Notes: generated by a model from the sequence alone, not told the origin. Numbered from the stretch's first letter, positions 15,401 to 23,456 are shown. The stretch is DNA of 32,329 nucleotides from Verrucomicrobiota bacterium (GCA_016209255.1 JACQWL010000226.1:1-32329); one strand, 5' to 3'. Made by a program: numbers and translations.

Positions 15401-16930
15401 TCAATCAATTTCACCTTTCGCGCGTCGTGGCGCAAGGCGCCAAACGCCGACGTTGTCGACGGTGGCGAGGCAGAACCATTCCCCGGGACACGACTCTTGC
15501 AGCGCGCGTTGTTCTTCGTCCGCAAAAAGCAGCGCCCCGATCGTGATGCCGGCGCGTTGCGCCATCGCGGCATAGCGCGTGAACTCGGCGGGGTTGGCGA
15601 CATCCCAGCGCAACACCGGAAAATCGGTGTAATAAAAAACGGCGCCGCTCAGGTGGCAGCAGAGCACAAGCGTGTGAGGGGGAAAGCGGGTGCGGGCCGC
15701 GGCGGTTGCGGTGATGTAGACGTCTTCGTGGTGTTTGATAGAGAATACGCCAAGCGAGCGCGACCACTGCCACGACATGCCGACGGCCCAACCGGCGATA
15801 AGGACGGCGAAGACGCGGCGCAGACGCCGCGCCGGCGCGGCGGCCAGCAGGCGGGCGATCGCTTCAACACCCAGCATTCCGGCCAGAATCAACGCCGGCA
15901 GCGCCGGCAGGATGTAACGCAGGCACGTCCACGCCTCGTGCGAAAAGGCGACGAACAGGTAAAGCCCCGTGATGGAGACAAACCACCAGGCGAGCCCGTA
16001 CAGCCCGCGGGTGCGGGTGTCGCGCCGCCAGAAAGCGGCGAGAGGCAGCACCAGCAAAACGGCGGGCAGAAAAACGGCGAGCCACTGCAGGAAATACGAG
16101 GCGGCGGGCTTGAAGTACTGCAGCGCGAAAAACTCCGACCAGTCGAAATAGCCCGAGCGGAACGCTCCGCCGTAAAGCGTATGATTGTAGAACGCCAGCC
16201 ACGCAACGCATGGCACGCCACCGAGCGCGGCCCAGGTCAGCCGTCGCCCATGCAATCCGAGCAGCACCAGCAGTGCGGGCAACAGGACGATGTTCGTGGG
16301 CCGGACGAGCACGGCGACCCCATAGGCTGCTCCGCACGCCGCGGCCCAGCCGGCCTGCCGGCGGCTGCGCAGTGCGGCCCACACTGCCGCGAGACACCAG
16401 GTCGTGGCGGGCAGGTCGCTCAAGGGCTGGAGCGACGCGAAGAGCATCACCGGACACGCGGCCAGCACGACCGCAGCGGCGGCGGCGAGCGGCCAGGAGA
16501 GACCAAGCTCGCGCCCCACGGCATAGCACAGCCAGATCGCGGCAAGCGCCCCTGCCAGCTCGACGAACCGGGGCCCCCAGGACCAGCCGAGGATCTTTCC
16601 CGCGAGCGCCAGGTGCAGCGGAAATCCACTCGGGTAAGTCGGCGTCAGGTCGGAACTCATTTCCAACACGACGAATCCGAGCGGCTGAAACCACTCCGGC
16701 GGGACACCCTCCGCCGGGCCAAACCCAGGCGAGGTGCGCACGGGAACCGCCACTCGACCGGAAGCCAGCAGCCGAGCGCTGTTGAGATAGCCCGACGAGT
16801 CCGACCCGCCGGCCGCGATCGTCGAATTTACTCCGAGCAGCACCGCATAGCCGGCGAGCGCGACCACTCCGAGCCAGGCGAACCACTGCGGCGCCCGCGC
16901 GGCGGGCGGGGAGAAATGCGGATTCGCCAT
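15401..16930 (-). CDS. Polytopic GT39/ArnT-like glycosyltransferase (copy 2)
   Basis: The protein has 509 aa from ATG 16930 (MANPHFSPPAAR), which has a good ribosome-binding site; the GTG at 16942 in the track does not. It has the same architecture as the copy at 11768-13333: one helix, then GGSDSSGYLNSARLLASGRV, then TYPSGFPLHLALAGKILGW, VLVRPTNIVLLPALLVL, YNHTLYGGAFRSGYFDW and LRYILPALPALILAGMLGVE, and a soluble tail with DNVGVWRLAP. It has about ten transmembrane helices. It is first in the operon and probably transfers a sugar from polyprenyl phosphate outside the inner membrane. The two copies flank the GT2 and methyltransferase genes, pointing to duplication followed by divergence in acceptor or sugar specificity. 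Confidence 0.82.
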   Translation of the reverse strand: MANPHFSPPAARAPQWFAWLGVVALAGYAVLLGVNSTIAAGGSDSSGYLNSARLLASGRVAVPVRTSPGFGPAEGVPPEWFQPLGFVVLEMSSDLTPTYPSGFPLHLALAGKILGWSWGPRFVELAGALAAIWLCYAVGRELGLSWPLAAAAAVVLAACPVMLFASLQPLSDLPATTWCLAAVWAALRSRRQAGWAAACGAAYGVAVLVRPTNIVLLPALLVLLGLHGRRLTWAALGGVPCVAWLAFYNHTLYGGAFRSGYFDWSEFFALQYFKPAASYFLQWLAVFLPAVLLVLPLAAFWRRDTRTRGLYGLAWWFVSITGLYLFVAFSHEAWTCLRYILPALPALILAGMLGVEAIARLLAAAPARRLRRVFAVLIAGWAVGMSWQWSRSLGVFSIKHHEDVYITATAAARTRFPPHTLVLCCHLSGAVFYYTDFPVLRWDVANPAEFTRYAAMAQRAGITIGALLFADEEQRALQESCPGEWFCLATVDNVGVWRLAPRRAKGEID

Positions 16931-16938
16931 GTTGGAGT

Positions 16939-16946
16939 TCACCTCT
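16939..16946 (-). promoter_or_regulatory. Ribosome-binding site that decides the start of GT39-like copy 2
   Basis: On the minus strand AGAGGTGA lies 8 bases before the ATG at 16930. It overlaps the alternative GTG at 16942, which it therefore cannot serve. It is one of the few clear Shine-Dalgarno sequences in this window and probably marks strong initiation at the head of the operon. Confidence 0.6.
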
Positions 16947-17108
16947 TTGGAGAAACCTGTCCGGGGAGAAAAGGAACTTCAAGCGTCGCCCGCGCGGGCG
17001 GCCAATAGCGGCACATAATCTTTCGCTCCTTGCCTCGTAAGAACTTCCCCGCTGTAACGCCATCCCGCCCCAATTTTTCCGGTTCAATCTCTCCCCAATT
17101 TCAATCCA

Positions 17109-17912
17109 GTGAGCAAGAAATCCAAGGCCGCCCCGACGGCCGCGAAACCCGTCAAAGGCAAATTCGTCCTCGTGACCGGCGGCGCCAGCGGCATCGGCCT
17201 GGCCATCGCGACGCGGTTCGCCGCCGACGGGGCCAAGGTGGTCATTAGCGATATCCAAACGGAGGCGGGTGCCGCCGCGGCCCGCCGGCTCAAGGGACTT
17301 TTCGTACCGTGCGACCTCAGCCGGCGCGGGGACTGCAAGGCCCTGATCGAGAAAATCGAGAAAGAGTGCGGCACCCTCCACATCCTGATCAACTGCGCCG
17401 GCTTTCAATCCATCGCCCCGCTCGACGAATTCGACGAGGACCGGTGGGAAAAAATGCTCGCCGTGATGCTCACCGCGCCGTTCCTGCTGACGAAGTACAT
17501 CTGGCCGACGCTCAAAGCCCAGCGCTGGGGCCGCATCGTCAACATCGGTTCGGTCCTGTCCGTGCGCGGCGTCGCCTTCAAAGCCGGCTATGTTGCCGCC
17601 AAGCACGGCTTGCTGGGGCTCACCCGCACCACGGCACTGGAGGGCGGAAAGTACAATATCACGGCCCATTGCATCTGCCCCGCCTACGTGCGAACTCCGC
17701 TCATGCAGAACCAGATTGCCGCGCAGGCTCGGACGCGGGGCATCCGGGAAGATGAGGTCATCGAGAAGGTCATGCTCGACGGCACCGCCATCAAGCGCCT
17801 GATTGAACCGCACGAAATCGCCAGCATGGTCGCCTGCCTGTGTCGCGAAGAGTCAGCGGCCACCACGGGCTCGCCCATCATGATGGATTTGGGGATCACG
17901 GCCGGTCACTAA
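17109..17912 (+). CDS. Short-chain dehydrogenase, probable D-3-hydroxybutyrate dehydrogenase
   Basis: The 267-aa protein starts at GTG 17109 (VSKKSKAAPT as written), with a Lys/Ala-rich leader before the Rossmann fold. It carries the NAD site TGGASGIG (residues 23-30), the NCAG motif (95-98), catalytic Ser148 in NIGSVLS and Tyr161-x3-Lys165 in GYVAAKHG. The C-terminal part CPAYVRTPLMQNQIAAQART, then GIREDEVIEKVML, matches the substrate loop of 3-hydroxybutyrate dehydrogenases, which interconvert D-3-hydroxybutyrate and acetoacetate. A related 3-oxoacid reductase cannot be excluded. The DUF849 enzyme gene follows 55 bp downstream, so the pair probably forms an operon. The gene is divergent from the glycan operon across a 178-bp spacer. 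Confidence 0.8.
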   Translation: MSKKSKAAPTAAKPVKGKFVLVTGGASGIGLAIATRFAADGAKVVISDIQTEAGAAAARRLKGLFVPCDLSRRGDCKALIEKIEKECGTLHILINCAGFQSIAPLDEFDEDRWEKMLAVMLTAPFLLTKYIWPTLKAQRWGRIVNIGSVLSVRGVAFKAGYVAAKHGLLGLTRTTALEGGKYNITAHCICPAYVRTPLMQNQIAAQARTRGIREDEVIEKVMLDGTAIKRLIEPHEIASMVACLCREESAATTGSPIMMDLGITAGH

Positions 17913-17967
17913 TCGTCCAAGTCCTCGCCAGCCGAAAAGGAACTTCGATGGCTGCGGCTCAGAGAAA

Positions 17968-18816
17968 ATGACAACCGCAAACCGCACAGGCCTCGCCCCG
18001 GTCGCCATCGCCGTCGCACCCAACGGCGGGCGGCGGTCGAAGGCGGATCATCCCGGCCTCCCGATCACAACCGACGAACTGGCCACGGTCGCAGCCGGGT
18101 GCGCGGACGCCGGCGCCGTTATGATCCACGTTCACATTCGCGACGCGCAAGGACGGCACCTGCTGGACGCCGAGACCTATCGGCGGACCATCGCCGCCAT
18201 CCAAAGGGCCGCCGGTGACCGTCTGCTGGTCCAAATCACCAGCGAATCCATCGGCGCGTACAGCCCGGCGGAGCAAATGGCCGTGGTGAAGGCGGTGCGA
18301 CCGGAGGCGGTGTCGCTGGGACTGCGTGAACTTGTGCCAGATGCCGCGAGTGAACGCGAGTTCGCCAGCTTCGTGACTTGGCTCTCCCGCGAGCACATCA
18401 CGCCGCAGATTATTCTCTACCAGCCCGACGAGGCGGTCCGGCTGGCCAGCCTGATGCAGCGCGGGCTGATCCCTTGGAAGAGCATTCCGGTCTTGTTTGT
18501 GCTGGGCGGCTACGTGAGCCCGCGGGAAGCGGAGGCTGCCGATCTGCTCCATTTCGTGTCGCCTGCCCTGCCGAAATTCGAACACTGGATGGTGTGCGCG
18601 TTCGGCCGCCAGGAAGCGGCGTGCGTGACATCGGCTGCGCGCATGGGTGGACATGTCCGCGTCGGTTTCGAAAACAACCTCCATCGACCGGACGGGACGC
18701 TGGCGCCCGACAACGCGGCTCAGGTTCACAGCGTGGCGCAGCTCCTGCGCTCGGCAGGCGTGGGGCTGCTGAGCGCCGACCAGCTTCGGGCGGCGTGGGC
18801 GGGCGTGCCGGCCTGA
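17968..18816 (+). CDS. Beta-keto acid cleavage enzyme (BKACE, DUF849)
   Basis: BKACE enzymes condense a beta-keto acid with acetyl-CoA and cleave it to acetoacetate plus a new acyl-CoA, using a zinc ion in a TIM barrel. The 282-aa ORF shows the family signature APNGGRRSKADHPGLPITTD, the zinc-binding His54-x-His56 in MIHVHIRD, an inner strand LVQITSES, the GLRELVPD loop, VLFVLGGYVSP, and HVRVGFENNLHRPDG with Glu235. The class is clear; the substrate subgroup is not. The neighbouring 3-hydroxybutyrate dehydrogenase would handle the acetoacetate formed. The ATG at 17968 is preceded only by AGAGAAA. A short gap with a dispersed repeat separates it from the convergent kup gene. Confidence 0.9.
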   Translation: MTTANRTGLAPVAIAVAPNGGRRSKADHPGLPITTDELATVAAGCADAGAVMIHVHIRDAQGRHLLDAETYRRTIAAIQRAAGDRLLVQITSESIGAYSPAEQMAVVKAVRPEAVSLGLRELVPDAASEREFASFVTWLSREHITPQIILYQPDEAVRLASLMQRGLIPWKSIPVLFVLGGYVSPREAEAADLLHFVSPALPKFEHWMVCAFGRQEAACVTSAARMGGHVRVGFENNLHRPDGTLAPDNAAQVHSVAQLLRSAGVGLLSADQLRAAWAGVPA

Positions 18817-18908
18817 TTCCCGGGGAGCTTGATTTCGCGATCGAGCGCCGCGTCTCCGTAAAGCATTCCCGGGAGCACAAGCTCCGAGGCATTTGGGCAA
18901 GCCGCACC

Positions 18909-18959
18909 TTGTAGCCGGGGTCGGCGACCCCGGACCGGCCTCAACGAGGCCGGCTACAA
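18909..18959. repeat. REP-like palindromic element between convergent genes
   Basis: The 51-bp element has 10-bp terminal inverted repeats TTGTAGCCGG and CCGGCTACAA. Inside, CCGGGGTCGGCGACCCCGG and GGCCTCAACGAGGCC each form a hairpin. I recall near-identical elements scattered between genes in Opitutaceae genomes. It lies between the BKACE gene and kup and could act as a bidirectional terminator or mRNA stabiliser. The rest of the 244-bp gap holds no gene that I can see, only imperfect repeats of ATTCCCGGGAGC. Confidence 0.7.
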
Positions 18960-19060
18960 CCAAACCGAAGCAAGCGTCGGAGTATCGGATCCAAAGTGAA
19001 TGAAATACCCGGGCCGGCATCCAAACGGTCGGGCGACTGCGGTCCGCGGAGGCTGCCGAC

Positions 19061-20944
19061 CTACAACTGGATCGGCAGGCCGACCTCGATGATCTGCATG
19101 GGCGGCAGGCGGTAGTAGTCGCGCGCCTGGCGGGCGTTCCGGCTGAGAAAGCCGTAAAAGTGCTTTTGCCATTCCCACATTGGAGCGTCTCCGCCGGTGA
19201 TAATCATCTCGCGATTGAAATAGTAGGTCGCTTCCGAGGGTTTGAGCGGCACGCCGCGTGCGCGAATTTCCTCGATCAGCACGCTCACGTCCGGCGACTC
19301 CATGTACCCGTAGCGGCCGAGGGCGCGCCACACGCCGTTGCCGATTTCGCGGATCTCCAGACGGTCGGCGGCAGCCACGTAGGGAAGCTCCTCGGTTATG
19401 ATGCTGAGCAGCACGACAGTTTCGTGCAGCACCTTGTTGGCCTTGACGTGGTGGAGGAGCACCAAGGGCGTGCCGGTGGGATTACCAGCCATGAAGACGC
19501 CGGTGCCACGGACGCGGGTGATGTGGCCGCTGCAGGCGATGCTGCAGAGTTCGGCTTCCGTGATCTCATTGGCGTAGACCTGCCGGAAGATCTCCTCCTT
19601 GCCCTTTTTCCACGTGTGCATGACCGCAAGCACGCCCAAGCCCATCACGATCGGAAAGAATCCGCCGTGTAGCAGCTTGGGGAGATTGGAACCGAACAGC
19701 GAAAGATCGAAAACCAGGAACAGGAGGCAGAGGGGCAGCGCGCGCCAGATCGACCACTGCCACCGGCGTCGCACCACAAAGTAAAAGGCGACGGTGGTAA
19801 CAGCCATCGTTCCGGTCACGGCGATGCCATAGGCGGCAGCAAGGTTGGCGCTGGAACGGAATCCGACGACGACCAGGATGCTGCCCACCGCGAGCAGGGT
19901 GTTGACGAGCGGCAGGTAGATTTGGCCGGATAGGTCGGGGTTGGTGTGGCTGATCTGCAGGCGGGGGAAGTAGCCGAGTTGGATGGCCTGGCGGGTCAGC
20001 GAATACGTTCCGGAAATCATCGCCTGGCTCGCGATGACCGCCGCCCCGATCGAAAGCGCGGTGAGCATGAGGCGCGGGGCGCCGCCGGGCACGAGGGCAA
20101 AGAACGGATTGGTCGGATCCTCCGGATGTGCCAGCGCATAGGCGCCCTGCCCGAAGTAATTGAGGATCAGCCCGGGGAAGGCGCAATAGTACCAGGCCTT
20201 TGCGATGTAGGTGCGGCCGAAGTGCCCCATGTCGGCGTAGAGCGCCTCCGCGCCGGTGATGACGAGCACCACCGCACCCAGCACGCCGACCGCATGAGCG
20301 GGATGGTGGAGCAGGAGTCGCACGCCATGCAGCGGATTCAGGGCCCACAAGACTTCCGGTGCCTGGAAAATGTGCAGGAGCCCCAGTCCGCCGAGCACAC
20401 TGAACCACACGACCATCGCCGGCCCGAAGATCGCGCCGATGGCCTTGGTACCCCGGTGCTGGAACCAGAACAAACCGCACAAGATCACACACGCGATGAA
20501 AGGCACATAGGGGTGAAAGGCGGGATTGAACGACTCGAGACCCTCGGCCGCGCCGAGCACGGAAATCGCGGGCGTGATAACTCCGTCGCCATACAGCAGC
20601 GCCGCCCCAAAGAGCACAAAGAGCGTGAGCCGGGTCAGGCCGCGCCGCGCGCGATCCGGATGACTGAGTGCCAGCAGGGCGAAGATCCCACCTTCGCCGC
20701 GGTTATCAGCCCGGGTGACAAAGAGCAGATACTTGAAATTGACCTCGAAAGCCAGCGCCCAAAAGACCAGCGACAAGGCGCCGACGATACCTTCGCTGCG
20801 GGCAACGGGAGGCAGGTGGGCGAAGCATTCGCGCAGGGCATAGAGCGGACTGGTGCCGATGTCCCCGAACACCACCCCCAGTGCGCCGATTGCGAGGGCG
20901 GCCTGCGCTCCACGGTGGTTCGGCTTGACGGGTTCGCTGCTCAT
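19061..20944 (-). CDS. kup: Kup/KUP-family potassium uptake permease
   Basis: Kup takes up potassium across the inner membrane by proton symport. ATG 20944 (MSSEPVKPNHRG) gives 627 aa; ATG 20965 is an alternative and the track start is less likely. The N-terminal signature ALGVVFGDIGTSPLYALREC is diagnostic, followed by EVNFKYLLFVTRADNRGEGG, LLYGDGVITPAISVLGAAEG, FWFQHRGTKAIGAIFGPAMV, ADMGHFGRTYIAKAWY and QAMISGTYSLTRQAIQLGYF. About twelve transmembrane helices are followed by a soluble C-terminal domain ending EVGLPIQL. Length and order are normal. The stop TAG is immediately followed by GTCGGCAGCC, so the end coincides with TTGTAGGTCGGC, similar to the outer part of the dispersed repeats. 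Confidence 0.97.
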   Translation of the reverse strand: MSSEPVKPNHRGAQAALAIGALGVVFGDIGTSPLYALRECFAHLPPVARSEGIVGALSLVFWALAFEVNFKYLLFVTRADNRGEGGIFALLALSHPDRARRGLTRLTLFVLFGAALLYGDGVITPAISVLGAAEGLESFNPAFHPYVPFIACVILCGLFWFQHRGTKAIGAIFGPAMVVWFSVLGGLGLLHIFQAPEVLWALNPLHGVRLLLHHPAHAVGVLGAVVLVITGAEALYADMGHFGRTYIAKAWYYCAFPGLILNYFGQGAYALAHPEDPTNPFFALVPGGAPRLMLTALSIGAAVIASQAMISGTYSLTRQAIQLGYFPRLQISHTNPDLSGQIYLPLVNTLLAVGSILVVVGFRSSANLAAAYGIAVTGTMAVTTVAFYFVVRRRWQWSIWRALPLCLLFLVFDLSLFGSNLPKLLHGGFFPIVMGLGVLAVMHTWKKGKEEIFRQVYANEITEAELCSIACSGHITRVRGTGVFMAGNPTGTPLVLLHHVKANKVLHETVVLLSIITEELPYVAAADRLEIREIGNGVWRALGRYGYMESPDVSVLIEEIRARGVPLKPSEATYYFNREMIITGGDAPMWEWQKHFYGFLSRNARQARDYYRLPPMQIIEVGLPIQL

Positions 20945-21087
20945 GTGAGGTCGGCCACTGTTCATCAACCTGTGTTGCGGTCCAAGCAGTTTCGGCGCCC
21001 GGTCCGAAATGTGCTTGATTTCGCGCCGGATGGCAGGGCGGCCCGGGCGCAATGGACAAGCGGCGGAAAAGATTTCAGGCTCCGGCC

Positions 21088-21921
21088 ATGATTCCCGAAT
21101 GGAAGAGCGCCAAGACCTACACGGACATCCTCTACCACAAGTCCGGCGGCATCGCCAGAGTGACGATTAACCGTCCGGCCAGGCGCAATGCCTTCCGGCC
21201 GCTCACCGTGAAAGAGATGTTCGATGCGTTTAGCGACGCGCGTGAGGATCCGGCCATCGGCGTCGTGCTGCTCACTGGCGCCGGGCCGCACAAGGACGGG
21301 AAGTATGCGTTCTGCGCCGGTGGCGACCAGAGCGTGCGCGGTCACGCCGGCTACATCGACGAGGCCGGCATCCCGCGGCTCAACGTGCTCGATTTGCAGA
21401 AACTCATCCGTTCGATGCCGAAGGTCGTGATCGCGCTCGTGGCGGGCTACGCCATCGGCGGCGGCCACGTGCTGCATGTGGTGTGCGACCTGAGCATCGC
21501 GGCCGACAACGCGATTTTCGGCCAGGTCGGACCGAGGATGGGCAGCTTCGATGGCGGCTTCGGTTCGAGTTACCTCGCGCGGGTCGTCGGGCAGAAAAAG
21601 GCGCGGGAGATCTGGTTCCTGTGCCGGCAGTACAACGCGCAGCAGGCGCTCGACATGGGGCTGGTCAACGAGGTCGTCCCCGTCGGCGAGCTCGAGGCCG
21701 AGGGCGTGAGGTGGGCGACTGAGATTCTCGGCCACAGTCCGCTGGCAATCCGGCTGTTGAAGAGCGGCTTCAATGCCGAGCTCGACGGCCAGGCCGGCAT
21801 CCAGGAACTCGCCGGCAACGCGACGCTGCTTTATTACATGAGCGACGAGGCGAAGGAGTTTCACGCGGCCCAGCGCGAGAAGCGAGAGCCCGACGCGCGG
21901 AAATACCCGTGGCTGCCGTGA
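21088..21921 (+). CDS. menB: 1,4-dihydroxy-2-naphthoyl-CoA synthase
   Basis: MenB closes the second ring of naphthoquinone, converting o-succinylbenzoyl-CoA to DHNA-CoA. ATG 21088 ([20 protein letters not shown]) gives 277 aa and matches the family start; ATG 21052 adds 12 basic residues. Crotonase-fold motifs are [29 protein letters not shown] and [20 protein letters not shown]. The MenB signature follows: [40 protein letters not shown]. The Gly in QVGPRMG fits type I MenB enzymes that use bicarbonate as catalytic base, rather than type II with Asp; this is from memory. The gene stands apart from menF-menD and is divergent from kup. Confidence 0.96.
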   Translation: MIPEWKSAKTYTDILYHKSGGIARVTINRPARRNAFRPLTVKEMFDAFSDAREDPAIGVVLLTGAGPHKDGKYAFCAGGDQSVRGHAGYIDEAGIPRLNVLDLQKLIRSMPKVVIALVAGYAIGGGHVLHVVCDLSIAADNAIFGQVGPRMGSFDGGFGSSYLARVVGQKKAREIWFLCRQYNAQQALDMGLVNEVVPVGELEAEGVRWATEILGHSPLAIRLLKSGFNAELDGQAGIQELAGNATLLYYMSDEAKEFHAAQREKREPDARKYPWLP

Positions 21922-21951
21922 GGTTTTGGCTCCGGCGGGCGGAAGTCGAAT

Positions 21952-22155
21952 CTACTCCTTGGGCATGCCCCAAAGACCGGCGGCGATCAGCTTCTGCTTT
22001 TCTTCGTCTGTAGTCGGACGACCGCCGTGCGCGATGACGATGCGACGGGCTTCCTCAACGGTCAGGACGCGCCTAGCGCTACCACGAAGGGCGCGGGGCA
22101 GCGGAGGAATACGGGCGAAACTAGTTTTTTTCGAAGATTTGGAGATAACTTTCAT
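21952..22155 (-). CDS. Small basic protein, second gene of an overlapping pair
   Basis: The 67-aa ORF starts at ATG 22155 (MKVISKSSKKTSF) and overlaps the end of the upstream reading frame by 35 bp, in another frame. The first half is Lys/Arg-rich. The second half, VLTVEEARRIVIAHGGRPTT followed by DEEKQKLIAAGLWGMPKE, looks like a small helical domain. There is no signal peptide or membrane helix. I do not recognise a named family, though the compact two-gene overlap resembles a toxin-antitoxin arrangement. The strong overlap suggests translational coupling, so a stop in the first gene could reduce its expression. Confidence 0.55.
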   Translation of the reverse strand: MKVISKSSKKTSFARIPPLPRALRGSARRVLTVEEARRIVIAHGGRPTTDEEKQKLIAAGLWGMPKE

Positions 22156-22429
22156 AGTGCGTCTTGAAGTCTGCTACCGCCAGGTTGAGCACTTTGCCGA
22201 ACGGAACGTTGGGAAACCATCGCTTGTGGAGCAAACCTTTCCTCCGTCCCAAGACGTCGCGGTGCGCCATGCCGTGCGCCGTATCATAACGGGCGACGTT
22301 CGCCGATCCGTTAGCAGTCTCGGCGACAAGCACGACGGCAAACGCGACAACTTCGCCGCCCGCCTAAACAAAGGTGATATGCAGATAAAGGCCCTCGCGC
22401 AGCCAGATGCGGTAACTTTCCAGGGGCAT
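22121..22429 (-). pseudogene. Small protein gene interrupted by an in-frame TAG (possibly DUF7718-like)
   Basis: From ATG 22429 the frame reads MPLESYRIWLREGLYLHITF, V, then TAG (22364-22366), and continues in the same frame AGGEVVAFAVVLVAETANGS, ANVARYDTAHGMAHRDVLG, RRKGLLHKRWFPNVPFG and so on to a second TAG. Without the first stop it is a coherent 102-aa protein. I recall a family of this length with WLREGxxLHITF, then EVVxFAVVLxAE and RYDTAHGxxHRDVLG, possibly DUF7718, and no known function. The ORF track shows only the part after the stop, begun at GTG 22333. That GTG may still give a 70-aa product, but the conserved N-terminus would be lost. It pairs with the overlapping 67-aa gene. Confidence 0.65.
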
Positions 22430-22468
22430 GTTCCGGTCGCTTCGCTGCTGCCGGCGCGCGATGGACGT

Positions 22469-23419
22469 TTATTTCCCCAAGCTCACGCGGAGATCGGCGA
22501 GCTGGTTGGCGCTGCCGAGGAGCGCATTGCGGCCGGCGATGAACTTGGCGTATTCGTCGGTGAAGATCTTCCCTGGCGGGCGGAAATCGAAGTCGCCCGG
22601 CTTGTCCCGGAAGAACTCGCGGTGCACCCGTGTCCAGACGAGGCGGCCATCGGTGTCGATGTTGACCTTGGTGACGCCGCGCTTGGCGGCGGGCAGATAC
22701 TCGGCGGGATCGACGCCCATGGAGCCCTTGATCTGGCCGCCGGCGGCGTTGATGCGGTCGACCTCCTCCTTCGGCACGCTGGAGCTGCCGTGCATGACCA
22801 GCGGGAAGCCGGGGAGACGGGCCTTGATTTTGTCGAGCACGTCGAAGTGCAGGGACTGCTTGCCCTTAAACTTGAAGGCGCCGTGCGAGGTGCCGATGGC
22901 GCAGGCAAGAGAGTCGCAGCCGGTCTTCTTCACGAAGTCTTCGGCCTCAGCGGGGTCGGTCAGGCACGCGTTGCCTTCCTCGACCTTGATGTCCTCCTCA
23001 ACGCCGCCGAGCATCCCGAGTTCGGCTTCGACGGAGAGGTCCTTGGCATGGGCGCGGTCGACCACCCGTTTTGTGATCGCGACGTTCTCGTCGTACGGGT
23101 CATGCGACGCATCGATCATCACCGAGCTATAGAAGCCGGAGTCGATGCACTCGTAGCAGGTCTCCTCATCACCATGGTCGAGATGCACGGCGAAGATCGC
23201 GCCGGGAAAAATCTCGTCTGCGGCGCGAATGATACCCTCGAGCATGCGCTTGTCGGTGTATTTGCGCGCTCCCTTGGAAATCTGGATGATGAACGGAGCC
23301 TGCGATTGGATGCAGCCCTTGAAGAGGCCCATCGCCTGCTCGGCGTTGTTGATGTTGTAGGCGCCGACGGCGTATTTGCCATAGGCATGCTTGAATAACT
23401 GGGCGGTCGTGACGATCAT
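22469..23419 (-). CDS. fba: Class II fructose-bisphosphate aldolase
   Basis: This zinc-dependent TIM-barrel enzyme cleaves fructose 1,6-bisphosphate into glyceraldehyde-3-phosphate and dihydroxyacetone phosphate in glycolysis, and runs backwards in gluconeogenesis. ATG 23419 (MIVTTAQLFKHAYGKYAVGA) gives 316 aa with the usual N-terminus YNINNAEQ; the track start adds 21 unconserved residues. Metal and active-site motifs are AVHLDHGD (His82), SVMIDASHDPYDEN, VEAELGMLGGVEED, IGTSHGAFK (His179), LVMHGSSSVP (His210), and VTKVNIDTDGR for phosphate binding. A related ketose-bisphosphate aldolase role is possible but less likely. A terminator-like hairpin ends only about 7 bases before the ATG, leaving no room for a normal ribosome-binding site. 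Confidence 0.95.
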   Translation of the reverse strand: MIVTTAQLFKHAYGKYAVGAYNINNAEQAMGLFKGCIQSQAPFIIQISKGARKYTDKRMLEGIIRAADEIFPGAIFAVHLDHGDEETCYECIDSGFYSSVMIDASHDPYDENVAITKRVVDRAHAKDLSVEAELGMLGGVEEDIKVEEGNACLTDPAEAEDFVKKTGCDSLACAIGTSHGAFKFKGKQSLHFDVLDKIKARLPGFPLVMHGSSSVPKEEVDRINAAGGQIKGSMGVDPAEYLPAAKRGVTKVNIDTDGRLVWTRVHREFFRDKPGDFDFRPPGKIFTDEYAKFIAGRNALLGSANQLADLRVSLGK

Positions 23420-23425
23420 GGTCGT

Positions 23426-23456
23426 AAAAAAGAGAGGCCGCACTGTTCCTGCGGCC
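23426..23456 (-). terminator. Rho-independent terminator directly before the aldolase start
   Basis: On the minus strand GGCCGCA pairs exactly with TGCGGCC across the 7-base loop GGAACAG and is followed by TCTCTTTTTT. This is the best canonical terminator in the window. It faces transcripts from the Gly/Gln-rich protein gene upstream, yet ends only about 7 bases before the fba ATG. It could close the upstream unit, or act as an attenuator in the fba leader. Confidence 0.75.

Noticed and set aside
16970-17945. The 13-mer GAAAAGGAACTTC flanking the SDR gene as insertion-site repeats.
   Set aside because: Several 13-bp matches are expected by chance in a window this long, and no mobile-element ends are present.
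18817-19060. A small gene in the gap between the BKACE gene and kup.
   Set aside because: No ORF there has a plausible start or coding character; the gap is explained by palindromic repeats.
82-22366. UAG recoding (for example as a sense codon) to explain the two in-frame TAG codons.
   Set aside because: About a quarter of the genes here (methyltransferase, a GT39-like gene, kup, topB and others) end at TAG at their natural C-terminus, and no suppressor tRNA is seen. Two independent nonsense changes or base errors are simpler.
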